This document shows, piece after piece, positions 18,121-26,452 of a DNA stretch of 64,000 nucleotides. The translations under genes and the position numbers were made by a program. Below the pieces are notes generated by a model. The model had not been told where the DNA came from. It worked only from the letters and a program-made list of their open reading frames with translations, and did no database searches. Every line of letters begins with the position of its first letter. The stretch's first letter is position 1. The DNA comes from Paenibacillus plantiphilus (GTDB taxonomy: Bacteria; Bacillota; Bacilli; Paenibacillales; Paenibacillaceae): assembly GCF_927798095.1 (NCBI RefSeq), contig NZ_CAKMMF010000003.1, positions 222,612-286,611 of the forward strand, read 5' to 3'.

Positions 18121-18134
18121 CGCTCTATCGGTTT
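18109..18134. terminator. Bidirectional hairpin between convergent genes
   Basis: AAACCGA (18109-18115) pairs with TCGGTTT (18128-18134). A-rich sequence before and T-rich after the stem suit termination in both directions. The hairpin overlaps both stop codons. Confidence 0.55.
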
Positions 18135-19225
18135 CCTTTGCCGGCATATTTGCGGATTAGATGCACCGCTGCAAGCAGCAGTGGAATGCCAATGACAACG
18201 AGCACCTGATAGTTGCTGATCGACAGCTTTCCTTCCAATAGATGCTCATTGAAGCTTCCAGAGATCGACATCGAGGCAATCATAATGACGGCGCCCACGG
18301 GCATCACCAGCCTGCGGTGCGGTTTTACATGGAACAATTCTGCCGTCCCGATTACCGCAGCATAATACAGCAGAGCAATCTTGAAGAAATCGACGATCAA
18401 CATCGTAAAAAGAGCGACCGGGTCCAGACGCTGCAGGAAGTCCGCAATATTCACTTTGCTCACCATCGTCAATAGCGCAAATATCGAGCGGGAAGAAATG
18501 TCGGCTCCAAGCACTGCAATATCGATTGCAATCGTATAGCTCAGCACAACGCCGCTGATGATAATCGCAATCAGGCCTGTTTTCATTTGCAGCTTCGGAT
18601 TGTTCAAGTGAGGAAACAGCATGCAGAAGCAGATCATTTCACCGAAGGGGAAAATAAACGTGTTGGGGTAAGTTGTTGTCAGAATCGGCTTCCAGCCAAA
18701 TTCCAGCACTGGCAGCAGGTTATTGAGATCGATGATGTTGGATGCAAACACAAGAATGCTTCCCACAATTCCAAATCCGACAATTACTACAATGAAAATC
18801 TCGCTAAGGCGAGCCAATACCTCAATCCCTTTATAAAGAACATATGCAATTGCAAGAAGCATGACCGCATTAAGCACGAAGATGGGCGTCGTATCAAATA
18901 CCGAAGTGACTAATAATTCACCTGCATCCCGTACATCCCTGGCAGCATCATAGATAAAATAAAGAACAAGCACGAGCCCAAGCACCCAGCCGATGGGCCT
19001 CCCCATAATTCGCTGTGCATAACTGGTTAGTGTAAGCGTGGGATACTGCCGGTACAAATAGCTGTACAGAGAGAACAGCAGACAGCCGCTAAATGTGCCC
19101 AGCAGAATAGCCAGCCAAGCATCCTTCTTGGCATCCAATCCGTAATTAACTGCAATAGATGTACCGAATACAAACAGGATGATCAAGGCAAACAGCTGGC
19201 CTATGCTGATTTTGGGAGTATCCAT
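18125..19225 (-). CDS. gerAB: Spore germination receptor subunit B (GerAB/APC-superfamily permease)
   Basis: 366-residue integral membrane protein, B subunit of a GerA-type germinant receptor in the spore inner membrane, where the B subunit forms the ligand-binding transporter-like part. About ten hydrophobic segments are visible, beginning with ISIGQLFALIILFVFGTSIAV, and the C-terminal helix ends in a basic tail. ATG 19225 with GGGGTG 9 nt upstream is preferred over a GTG four codons earlier. Third gene of the order A-C-B; 37 nt separate it from gerAC. The specific paralogue (gerA, gerB, gerK or other) and the germinant cannot be told. Confidence 0.92.
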   Translation of the reverse strand: MDTPKISIGQLFALIILFVFGTSIAVNYGLDAKKDAWLAILLGTFSGCLLFSLYSYLYRQYPTLTLTSYAQRIMGRPIGWVLGLVLVLYFIYDAARDVRDAGELLVTSVFDTTPIFVLNAVMLLAIAYVLYKGIEVLARLSEIFIVVIVGFGIVGSILVFASNIIDLNNLLPVLEFGWKPILTTTYPNTFIFPFGEMICFCMLFPHLNNPKLQMKTGLIAIIISGVVLSYTIAIDIAVLGADISSRSIFALLTMVSKVNIADFLQRLDPVALFTMLIVDFFKIALLYYAAVIGTAELFHVKPHRRLVMPVGAVIMIASMSISGSFNEHLLEGKLSISNYQVLVVIGIPLLLAAVHLIRKYAGKGNR

Positions 19226-19262
19226 GACCCTGTTCACCCCGATTCAAAGCTGTAGTTATGTG

Positions 19263-20471
19263 CTAGGATTGCTGCAAAAAAGATTTGATGCGCATGCCCG
19301 AGTTTCGTATATAGGAATCGACTACGACGCGAATCTCGCCTTTGGCAAACAACGTATTCCAATCATTCTGGACCCGCTTCCATTCCAGCTTGTTTGTGCG
19401 GTTCAACGCTTCCCCGAAGCCGAAAATATCGCTTTTTTGCTTTTGGGCAGCTTCTATGGATGCTGTAACTACTTCTGCCGACCTCTTGCTCCACCGCTGT
19501 TCCAGCATTGCAAGCTCGTCCATACGTGCAAGGTCGAGCGCGCATTTCGTATCCACTAGCCCGCCTTCTTCAATGATGGAGATTTCCAGCAGCGGCTTGC
19601 CATTATGCATGCTGGTTTTGATTCTCGTTTTTGATTTAGTCAACTCAACTGTCACCGCATCCTTTTTAGATCCACAATCCAGCTCTTCTACACTGCTTTT
19701 TATTTTGCCCAGAAGCTTTATTACGCCCCTGGCCTTATCACCATCCAGCCACTGCACCATTTTGCCGTCCTTAAACATGGCAAGCCCGCGTACCATTATG
19801 AGAGCATCGGGACGGCTCATTTCCACATTCGATTTTTTTCTGCCTCTTTCTATTTCGCCTTGAACGATAACCCCTGATATGACTGGCTCTCTCCCCTTGC
19901 TTACCAACGCCCTAATAATGTCATCAATCGTGTATTCCAAATTTTCCGACCAAAGATTGGAAGAAAACTCAAGTTTGCCTTCGATTGCATCGGCTGGAAT
20001 TTTTTCCATCGGTGTAATAACGCCAAGTATTTCTTCTGCTGATGTATTCCTTGCAATGACGACCTTCGTCGTCAGCCGGGTTTGATGCAGCCGTTCAAAG
20101 GTATCGAACAGGTCATTGATTCCATCCCGTGCCAATGCCTCTCCGATGACCAATACTTTGACATGCGAGAATAACAGTTCACGCGGCACTTTGCGCGTTA
20201 TTTTGCGTATAACCTCAAACAACGTCGATCCATTGTCTGCAAACACCGTGACAGCTGTTGTTCTCCCCCCTCCTCCGCCTTGAATGCCTGAGGATATTTC
20301 CGAAGGATTAATGACCTGAAAAGATATCCGGTACTCCGATCCGCCTGGCAATTTATCCATACCGATGGCAGAAACGATAGCAAGGTGGGACAACTCCTTA
20401 CTGTTCCAACAGCCCGACAATACGACAATACTTAGCAGCAGCCACGACAACAGGATCGGTTTCGGTTTCAT
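19263..20471 (-). CDS. gerAC: Spore germination receptor lipoprotein subunit C (Ger(x)C family)
   Basis: 402 residues. Type II signal peptide with lipobox LSGC (Cys21), followed by WNSKELSHLAIVSAIGMD, typical of Ger(x)C proteins. The body has the family's three-domain layout, ending in FAKGEIRVVVDSYIRNSGM. It is anchored on the outer face of the spore inner membrane and completes the receptor with A and B subunits. GGAG lies about 16 nt before the ATG, rather far, so initiation may be coupled to gerAA, whose stop is 12 nt upstream. Confidence 0.93.
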   Translation of the reverse strand: MKPKPILLSWLLLSIVVLSGCWNSKELSHLAIVSAIGMDKLPGGSEYRISFQVINPSEISSGIQGGGGGRTTAVTVFADNGSTLFEVIRKITRKVPRELLFSHVKVLVIGEALARDGINDLFDTFERLHQTRLTTKVVIARNTSAEEILGVITPMEKIPADAIEGKLEFSSNLWSENLEYTIDDIIRALVSKGREPVISGVIVQGEIERGRKKSNVEMSRPDALIMVRGLAMFKDGKMVQWLDGDKARGVIKLLGKIKSSVEELDCGSKKDAVTVELTKSKTRIKTSMHNGKPLLEISIIEEGGLVDTKCALDLARMDELAMLEQRWSKRSAEVVTASIEAAQKQKSDIFGFGEALNRTNKLEWKRVQNDWNTLFAKGEIRVVVDSYIRNSGMRIKSFLQQS

Positions 20472-20482
20472 GGACAGCTTGG

Positions 20483-22036
20483 CTACTCTCCTTTTGAGTC
20501 AGATGAGTCCTTCGAGCTAGCATTCATTGCTCTCCCCCATGACTCGGCTGCCTCCTCCTGATGAATCAAGCGCGAGCGCTTGATGAACGACCAACGCGGC
20601 ATGCGAAGAATGTTGTCCTTCTGATCAAAGAGGCGAAATGGGGCAAACGGGGCCATATACGGAATTCCAAACGATTTCAGACTGCACATATGGGCCAATA
20701 GAACAATGCATCCCAGTAGAATGCCGTAGAAGCCTAAAGTGGCTGCCAATATCATAATGAACAATCGGATTAAGCGTGCAGAAATGGCTACGTTGTAAGC
20801 AGGTGTGGAGAAGCTGGCAATACCAGTAATAGAGACGACAATGACCATCGCAGTGGATACGATACCAGCCTGAACAGCTGCTTGGCCCAGCACGAGCGCA
20901 CCAACAATGGATACTGCTTGCCCCATAGCACGGGGCATTCGCACACCTGCTTCGCGAAGCACCTCGAACGAAAGCTCCATGAGCATCGCTTCTATGAAAG
21001 CAGGAAAAGGAATGCCGTCTCTAGCGGATGCAATGCTGATTAGAAGCGTTGTTGGTATCATGTCCTGGTGAAAAGTAATCGCTGCGATATAAACCGAGGG
21101 CAATAGCAGGGAGATTAAATAGCAGATGTATCTGAGCATTCGCAGAAATATGCCGACATCGAAACGGTTGTAATAATCATCAGGCGATTGGAAAAATTGG
21201 GCGAATACAGTTGGCACAAGCAGAGCGAACGGGGTCCCATCAACCAGAATGGCAACGCGCCCCTCCAGCAAATTTGCCGCAATTACATCAGGCCGCTCTG
21301 AATTATATATGGTGGGAAAGAATGTAGCGGTCTGGTCCTGAATCATCTCTTCAATGGCGCCGGATTCGAGTACCGCGCTAAGATTCGCCTTCTGCAAACG
21401 GTGCTTGACCTCTTGAACGAGCTCATCATCAACCGTGTTTTTCATATACATAATAGCAACCTCGGTCTGGGTCTTCTTACCGAGCTTCATCTTCTCCAGC
21501 CACAAATCCGGGTTCCGGATTCTTCGGCGAACCAAGGAGATGTTTGTCGCTAATGTTTCATTGAAGCTGTCCTTGGGCCCGCGGATAACAACCTGAGTCG
21601 TAGGCTCATCTACGCCTCTGCTCTCTCCGCCTTTCGTGCCGCAGCAAATAGCTTCGGCGATTCCATCAATAAGAAGAACCGTATCTCCTGATAATATCGA
21701 TGCAAGGACACCGTCCAGAGTACGGGTAGTGCTGACCTCGCAGAGAGCAGATGCATGGTTGTACAAGAGCGAATAGACTCCCTCCTGTATTGTGCTGCCA
21801 TGCGTTGTCAGGTCACTGCCGCTCCCTGCCAGATTCGAGCATAGCCCAGAATCGTTCATCATTTGTTTATCAATCAAGCCGTCGATATGCAGGGCTGTTA
21901 CATGTGTCGTCGGACTGCTCGGAATTCGAATGCTGCGCATAATCAAATCAGGACTGTTGCCAAGTCGCTGCTGGAGCTGTGCCAGTATGACCGAAAGCTC
22001 TTCTTGAAGGGATGATTCCTCTGTACTGGTTCTCAT
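20483..22036 (-). CDS. gerAA: Spore germination receptor subunit A (GerA family)
   Basis: 517 residues. It has a soluble N-terminal half with family motifs (DGLIDKQMMND, TVLLIDG, EGRVAILVDGTPFALLVPTVF) and a C-terminal half with about five membrane helices (AITFHQDMIPTTLLISIASA, AFIEAMLMELSFEVLREAGV). First gene of the operon; the ATG at 22036 has AGAGG about 10 nt upstream. Such operons are normally transcribed in the forespore by sigma-G; I could not find a convincing sigma-G promoter in the 120 bp upstream. Confidence 0.94.
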   Translation of the reverse strand: MRTSTEESSLQEELSVILAQLQQRLGNSPDLIMRSIRIPSSPTTHVTALHIDGLIDKQMMNDSGLCSNLAGSGSDLTTHGSTIQEGVYSLLYNHASALCEVSTTRTLDGVLASILSGDTVLLIDGIAEAICCGTKGGESRGVDEPTTQVVIRGPKDSFNETLATNISLVRRRIRNPDLWLEKMKLGKKTQTEVAIMYMKNTVDDELVQEVKHRLQKANLSAVLESGAIEEMIQDQTATFFPTIYNSERPDVIAANLLEGRVAILVDGTPFALLVPTVFAQFFQSPDDYYNRFDVGIFLRMLRYICYLISLLLPSVYIAAITFHQDMIPTTLLISIASARDGIPFPAFIEAMLMELSFEVLREAGVRMPRAMGQAVSIVGALVLGQAAVQAGIVSTAMVIVVSITGIASFSTPAYNVAISARLIRLFIMILAATLGFYGILLGCIVLLAHMCSLKSFGIPYMAPFAPFRLFDQKDNILRMPRWSFIKRSRLIHQEEAAESWGRAMNASSKDSSDSKGE

Positions 22037-22157
22037 GGCTGGAAAACCTCTTTACCTTTACTTGTTACTTGAGATTATTTACTAATTTAATTTAATTATT
22101 CCATCGATGAAGAGGAAGGTTACCTGCACCGCACCAAGCACAACAGTCCTGTGTCCA

Positions 22158-22913
22158 TTATTGTCTCTTGGGCCTATTGCCCAACCACTTGTTCATAATA
22201 AATATCGCCAAGCCTATAAGAGCAAGCGAAATGTACACTTGCAGCATCTGATAGAGCGGGCTCGTCAAATCCCACAGTTTGAACAGCATTTGAGGTCCAA
22301 AATAAAGAATAGGGAAAAGATTCATAAACCAGCTCTTCAAATACACGCTGATAGAAGTAAACATCAGAGCAGCAGCAACGCCTGTGACGACCGTTCCAGT
22401 CCCTCCCAATTGAACGACAGGCACTCCCCAATACATGTCCGCCACCAGGACAATGACAAATCCGGCAAAGCCGAGAATGGCATACAGATAGATTATGCTG
22501 AAGCCCTTCCACCTCGACCGAAAGGAAGAGAGTCGGATAGAGTTAACCATTAGCGCAAGTCCAAGCAATAGAGCTGCTGGGTATCCAAAAATAACAATCC
22601 ATGAGAACGACACATCCCCTTTCAACGCTTCGCCAAGCAGCCAAAATGCCGTAGCTCCCAACAGAAAACAGATCACATTGCTGACAATCTCTTTCTTGGA
22701 TACAGTCATCTCAGCAGCCAACTCATCCGCATATGTCCGACAGTTTTTACCGAAAATCTGAACGACTGTTTTACCTGCAGCTTCCCCCTCCAGTAAATGT
22801 GCCTCTGCCTCTTCAATAAAGCTCTTGATTTCCTTCTCATTCACGCCCTTAGTCATCAGATAGGCGTTCAAGTCAATAAGAAAACGCTGACCTTCTTTGG
22901 AAATTCCATTCAT
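22158..22913 (-). CDS. HAAS-domain-like polytopic membrane protein, PadR partner
   Basis: 251 residues. ATG 22913 follows the padR stop by one base (TGAGATG), with GAGAGGCGG upstream, so translation is coupled. The N-terminal ~90 residues (RFLIDLNAYLMTKGVNEKEI, FIEEAEAHLLEGEAAGKT) look like the HAAS helical domain commonly encoded next to PadR regulators. About six membrane helices follow (IVSNVICFLLGATAFWLLG, WIVIFGYPAALLLGLALMV and others). The usual interpretation is a membrane component sensed or regulated together with the PadR protein. A precise function is unknown. Confidence 0.8.
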   Translation of the reverse strand: MNGISKEGQRFLIDLNAYLMTKGVNEKEIKSFIEEAEAHLLEGEAAGKTVVQIFGKNCRTYADELAAEMTVSKKEIVSNVICFLLGATAFWLLGEALKGDVSFSWIVIFGYPAALLLGLALMVNSIRLSSFRSRWKGFSIIYLYAILGFAGFVIVLVADMYWGVPVVQLGGTGTVVTGVAAALMFTSISVYLKSWFMNLFPILYFGPQMLFKLWDLTSPLYQMLQVYISLALIGLAIFIMNKWLGNRPKRQ

Positions 22914-22914
22914 C

Positions 22915-23268
22915 TCAGCCGCCTCTCTTCCCATCATTACTTTTGAATCTTTTATTGTGCAGCAAACGGTCCACACTGTAAGACAATTCATTCCAGCGTT
23001 GAATAAATTCGTCCAGTGCCTTCAAGCCTTCTTCTGTTAACCGATAATACTTGCGCTTTGGTCCTAAATCAGATTCCTTCAGCACACTCGCTACCAGCCT
23101 ATCCTTCTGCATGCGTATAAGAACAGGGTATATGCTGCCTTCACTTACCATTGTAAATCCATATCGGGCCAGCTTCTCCGTCATTTCGTAGCCATAGGTC
23201 TCCCCTTCCGAAATAACGGCAAGCAAGCAGCCCTCTAATATGCCCTTAAGCATCTGGCTAGACGACAC
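22915..23268 (-). CDS. PadR-family transcriptional regulator
   Basis: 117 residues from GTG 23268, with AGGAGG about 9 nt upstream; a TTG seven codons earlier would overlap the ribosome site. Winged-helix signatures: MLKGILEGCLLAVISEGETY, GYEMTEKL, EGSIYPVLIRMQKDRLV, KYYRLTEEGLKAL. PadR proteins usually repress their own operon. The palindrome at 23288-23312 just upstream is the likely operator. Promoter-proximal gene of a two-gene operon with the HAAS-like membrane protein. Confidence 0.9.
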   Translation of the reverse strand: MSSSQMLKGILEGCLLAVISEGETYGYEMTEKLARYGFTMVSEGSIYPVLIRMQKDRLVASVLKESDLGPKRKYYRLTEEGLKALDEFIQRWNELSYSVDRLLHNKRFKSNDGKRGG

Positions 23269-23287
23269 GTTGCTTATCCTCCTCCCC

Positions 23288-23312
23288 AACTAACTTGTTA
23301 TACAAGCTAGTT
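23288..23312 (-). promoter_or_regulatory. Palindromic PadR-type operator overlapping a -10 element
   Basis: A 25-bp imperfect palindrome, AACTA-A-CTTGT-TAT-ACAAG-C-TAGTT, begins 20 bp before the padR GTG. On the minus strand its centre reads TATAAC, a plausible -10, so a bound dimer would block the promoter. Autoregulation is inferred from position and family habit. Confidence 0.65.
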
Positions 23313-23459
23313 ATGCGCAAAAGCGCTGCTATATTGCTATGCAAGTTACCTGAAGAATAACATGCTGCCTCTTAGAACGCAAGCGGCAAACCGCCAATAT
23401 GTGGTGTGCACTGTGTGCTGTATTCCTTTTGGCGGGATCACTTGGGCTGCTAACAAACG

Positions 23460-23500
23460 AGGGCTGTCCCAATCGCATAATGCACGTTCGGGACAGCCCT
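23460..23500 (-). terminator. Terminator of the zinc-ribbon protein gene
   Basis: Perfect 11-bp stem AGGGCTGTCCC / GGGACAGCCCT, 8 nt beyond the stop codon at 23508. The minus-strand tail after it is only moderately T-rich. Confidence 0.75.
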
Positions 23501-23507
23501 GACTGTT

Positions 23508-24893
23508 CTAAATCGTAGACTCCAACGGCTTTTCTTTGTATTTCTCAATCCAGTATTCATAGTAAGGATTGGTCCATGTCGTGTCATCATAGAAGACAAC
23601 CTCTTTTACACATGCAAGCACTTTTTTGATGCCGTGGTCGGTATCCAGCGACCATCCGCTATTATCTCCGAACGTACCTTCAGGTACAATATTGACATTC
23701 TCCCCTTGACCAATAAATTCAATGGCGCCATCAGAGAAATCAAATTGCCCTCTCACTCGTACTGGCAAACCGTTCGCATCGAATCCAAGCATAGATACGA
23801 CGATATCCTTGATTTTTTTATCTGAATTATTTTTAACTTTTACTTGAATCATATCCGGGTACAAGGCCTTGAATTCATCGCTTTGTATGGCAATGCCGGC
23901 GCTCAGTATCGTTGCGAGCTGACTCGTTCTGGCTTCTTCCATCTTCTTCTTCCGTTCTGCCTCCAGCAATATTGCATGTTCCTTCTCATAATCAGCTTTC
24001 TTCTCTATAACACCAGTATCACCCGGTACAACATTCAGCGCTTCATCAAGCATATCGATGGCTCCTGCAAAATCCTGAGCCTTAGCCAGACTCGCGGCAT
24101 TCGCTGCGATTTCATTCTTATAATCCTCAGAGGATTGCTTGACTAGGTCCTGTGCCTTGTCATAGTTGCGATCTGCTATGATAACAGCCTTCAGTTTAAG
24201 AAGACCCTCCTTGTACTTTTTCGCTTGAACCAGCTCTTCACCTTCTTTGAAGGCCGTTCGTGATCGGTCCAGCTCCTTCACATCTTTCAAAGCGGCGTTC
24301 GCTTCCAGCGCCATAATCTCAACTTTCACAATCGTTTCAAGGTCAGCAGACGCATCCTCAAACGTACTCTTATTATCAATGAACGCTTGCTTTATCCGTT
24401 CGATTTCCGCTACGATGAAATCTTCTGCTTCCTGCTCCTTTTCCAAATTGCCATTGATGCCGTCGTTGTAAATTTCACTCGCTTCCGTATAGTTTTGATC
24501 CAGAATGGCAGCTTCGAATTTTTTGACCGGATTATTCAGGAACATATATACGAAAACCGAAGCAGCAGCGATCAGAATTACACTGCCGCCGATGATCCAA
24601 AATTTCTTCTTTCCGGCAGATGATGCTGATGCAACTGGTCCGGATGGTCCTAGTGATGCAGATCCTACTGCTTGTGCTGATGATTCTGATGATGCAGATC
24701 CTGATGATGCAGATCCTGATGATGCAGATTCTGATGATTGTACTGATGCTCCTAGTGATGCAGATTCTACTGCTTGTGCTGATGATTCTGATGATGCAGA
24801 TTCTGCTGGTTTTGCCAGTTTCGGCTTGCCGCAGTTCCCGCAAAATGCGCCGCTCTCTTGAAGCTCGTTCCCACAATGACTGCAATAATTCAT
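23508..24893 (-). CDS. Zinc-ribbon, Ser/Ala-repeat, single-pass membrane protein with helical repeats
   Basis: 461 residues; ATG 24893 has GGGGG 7-8 nt upstream. The N-terminus is a zinc ribbon, CSHCGNELQESGAFCGNCG. Residues ~30-93 are a low-complexity Ser/Ala-rich segment made of imperfect repeats (ASSES, SAQAVESASL). One transmembrane helix follows (FWIIGGSVILIAAASVFVYMF), then about 230 residues of alpha-helical repeats of TPR-like character, and a C-terminal beta-domain with VKNNSDKKIKDIVVSMLGFD. The predicted topology is a small cytoplasmic zinc ribbon with a large extracytoplasmic part. Proteins of this layout are common in Firmicutes and poorly characterised. No operon partner; terminator directly downstream. 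Confidence 0.82.
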   Translation of the reverse strand: MNYCSHCGNELQESGAFCGNCGKPKLAKPAESASSESSAQAVESASLGASVQSSESASSGSASSGSASSESSAQAVGSASLGPSGPVASASSAGKKKFWIIGGSVILIAAASVFVYMFLNNPVKKFEAAILDQNYTEASEIYNDGINGNLEKEQEAEDFIVAEIERIKQAFIDNKSTFEDASADLETIVKVEIMALEANAALKDVKELDRSRTAFKEGEELVQAKKYKEGLLKLKAVIIADRNYDKAQDLVKQSSEDYKNEIAANAASLAKAQDFAGAIDMLDEALNVVPGDTGVIEKKADYEKEHAILLEAERKKKMEEARTSQLATILSAGIAIQSDEFKALYPDMIQVKVKNNSDKKIKDIVVSMLGFDANGLPVRVRGQFDFSDGAIEFIGQGENVNIVPEGTFGDNSGWSLDTDHGIKKVLACVKEVVFYDDTTWTNPYYEYWIEKYKEKPLESTI

Positions 24894-25159
24894 GTACATT
24901 CCCCCTGATTGTATTCATCATGCTCTCTCTAAATCTACCTCTGCCATCCTTGAACTTATTCTACAGCCAGCAATACGCGGGTTATTAATAGGTATAATTG
25001 CCCACATCAGTACTAGTGTACCATTTTTCCCGCAACTATTTATAGTATAATTTCTCAAAACGGCAGCAACAAAACATGCACCGCCACAAGCTGACAGCAA
25101 TGGCGACTACCCGTCCATTGGATCAGTATGCGAGGTGCATGTATGGATTTCCTCCTATC

Positions 25160-25738
25160 TTACTCAACTAATTTATGCCTGATGGTCTTAAGTTGATTTT
25201 TAATTGTAAATGAGGATTTATGCAATGCTGCGGCTATTTGACTCTTATTCAAGCCCGCTTCGTTCAGAATATAAACTTCACGCTCCACCTGTGATAGATT
25301 AGAAAGCCTTTTCTTATTCTTCAATTCGTTTCTTATCACCTCTGCGCAGTCTGAGTGTATCGACGCCTTGTTCATGTGGGATTCGCGAATAGCCGATACG
25401 ATATCCTTCACATTCATTTTATGGATGAGATTCATGGCACCGCAAGCAATGGATTCGAGGATGATCCCTTTGTTCGTTGCATTCGTCAGTACGATAATCT
25501 TGATTCCGCTCATGCTGGATATGAGTTTGATCGTCTCCATCCCCTCATTGTATGATCCTGCCAGATCAATATCCATGAGTACAATATCAACAGGCTGGTT
25601 CTGTGCTGACTCTATGGCAGACTCCTTCGAAAATACCGTATCTACAAGCGCGATATCCTTCTCTCGCTTAAAAGCCTCATGCAGCGTGTTGATCCAGAAT
25701 TTATCCTTCTCCACAAGTAAAACTTTAATTGATTCCAT
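25160..25738 (-). CDS. Orphan response regulator, REC plus LuxR-type HTH
   Basis: 192 residues. The receiver domain has acidic residues E10 and D12, phospho-acceptor Asp56 (VLMDIDLAG), LTNAT and a Lys in LIHKMN. The C-terminal LuxR/NarL-like HTH is LSQVEREVYILNEAGLNKSQ followed by IAAALHKSSFTIKNQLKTI; the usual G-x-(S/T) patterns are relaxed. The ATG at 25738 has AAGGAG about 11 nt upstream. No histidine kinase lies beside it; the kinase at 26453-28543 is paired with a different regulator. It may be driven by a distant kinase or act without phosphorylation. Confidence 0.88.
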   Translation of the reverse strand: MESIKVLLVEKDKFWINTLHEAFKREKDIALVDTVFSKESAIESAQNQPVDIVLMDIDLAGSYNEGMETIKLISSMSGIKIIVLTNATNKGIILESIACGAMNLIHKMNVKDIVSAIRESHMNKASIHSDCAEVIRNELKNKKRLSNLSQVEREVYILNEAGLNKSQIAAALHKSSFTIKNQLKTIRHKLVE

Positions 25739-26122
25739 CGAATATCGGATCTCCTTCAGAACGTCTACTGCTAGGGATGCCTGCTGCTGCTCTTAGCAGG
25801 TCCATATCTTTACATATTACACACAATTACAGCTTCCCTACAACCATTACCAGTCAAACTTTCTCCTTGACCTCCCCTATAATAAAATAAGCGCCCTCTC
25901 CGGACGCTTTGCTTCATGCAGCTAGTTTGCGATTGCAGCGAACCATTCCATCACCTTCCAACCCATGAGTCCGACGGTTGCTCCAAACCTATTTTTTCAG
26001 TAGAAATGTATTTCCACACTTGACAATGATACACTTTGTATCATAAATTACTAGTAGTAGAGAATTACAGATTTTATAACACTAGGTCTAGATAATTAGT
26101 ATGACGTAAGGAGTTTATATCT
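25739..26122. other. 384-bp intergenic region between divergent regulators
   Basis: Contains the promoter/operator of the XRE gene at 26020-26048 and a small hairpin AAGCG...CGCTT at about 25888-25910 whose role is unclear. No open frame with a ribosome site was seen. Confidence 0.55.
26020..26048 (+). promoter_or_regulatory. Promoter with perfect palindromic operator between -35 and -10
   Basis: TTGACA at 26020-26025, 17 bp spacer, then ATAAAT at 26043-26048. The spacer is filled by ATGATACA-CTT-TGTATCAT (26026-26044), a perfect 8-bp-arm palindrome. It lies about 75 bp before the XRE regulator start. The placement is that of an autorepressor operator. Confidence 0.75.
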
Positions 26123-26446
26123 ATGACGATGGGAGACCGCTTGCGAGAGCTTCGTCTGAGAATGAATATTTCTCAAGAAGAAGTGTCCAAACAGATTGGT
26201 ATTACACGCTCTGCTTACAGTCATTACGAAATTAACAACCGGCAGCCTGTCTATGAAACATTGAAGAAATTGGCTGTTTTGTTTAACGTGTCGCTGGACT
26301 ACATTATCGGCGGTGAGGCTCCAATTCCAGATACGCAGGTGCTGCCCGAGACCGCCGAGATTATGCGAATATTGAATAGTATGGACTATGACAAACGTAA
26401 ACGATCCATCGAGAAGGTGATGATCATCCTTCGCCAAGCTGAGTAG
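26123..26446 (+). CDS. XRE-family HTH repressor
   Basis: 107 residues; ATG with AAGGAG 9 nt upstream. Residues 4-62 form a Cro/CI-type HTH (LRELRLRMNISQEEVSKQIG, TRSAYSHYEINNRQP, LAVLFNVSLDYIIGG), like SinR/Xre regulators. The C-terminal ~40 residues are a short helical region likely for dimerisation. No peptidase or LexA-like domain. The palindrome in its promoter is the likely binding site. It converges with the histidine kinase gene with a 6-bp gap. No phage genes are nearby, so a role in a prophage is not supported. Confidence 0.92.
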   Translation: MTMGDRLRELRLRMNISQEEVSKQIGITRSAYSHYEINNRQPVYETLKKLAVLFNVSLDYIIGGEAPIPDTQVLPETAEIMRILNSMDYDKRKRSIEKVMIILRQAE

Positions 26447-26452
26447 ACATCC

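Noticed and set aside
26123-26446. Prophage remnant based on the XRE repressor
   Set aside because: No integrase, structural or lysis genes in the surroundings.
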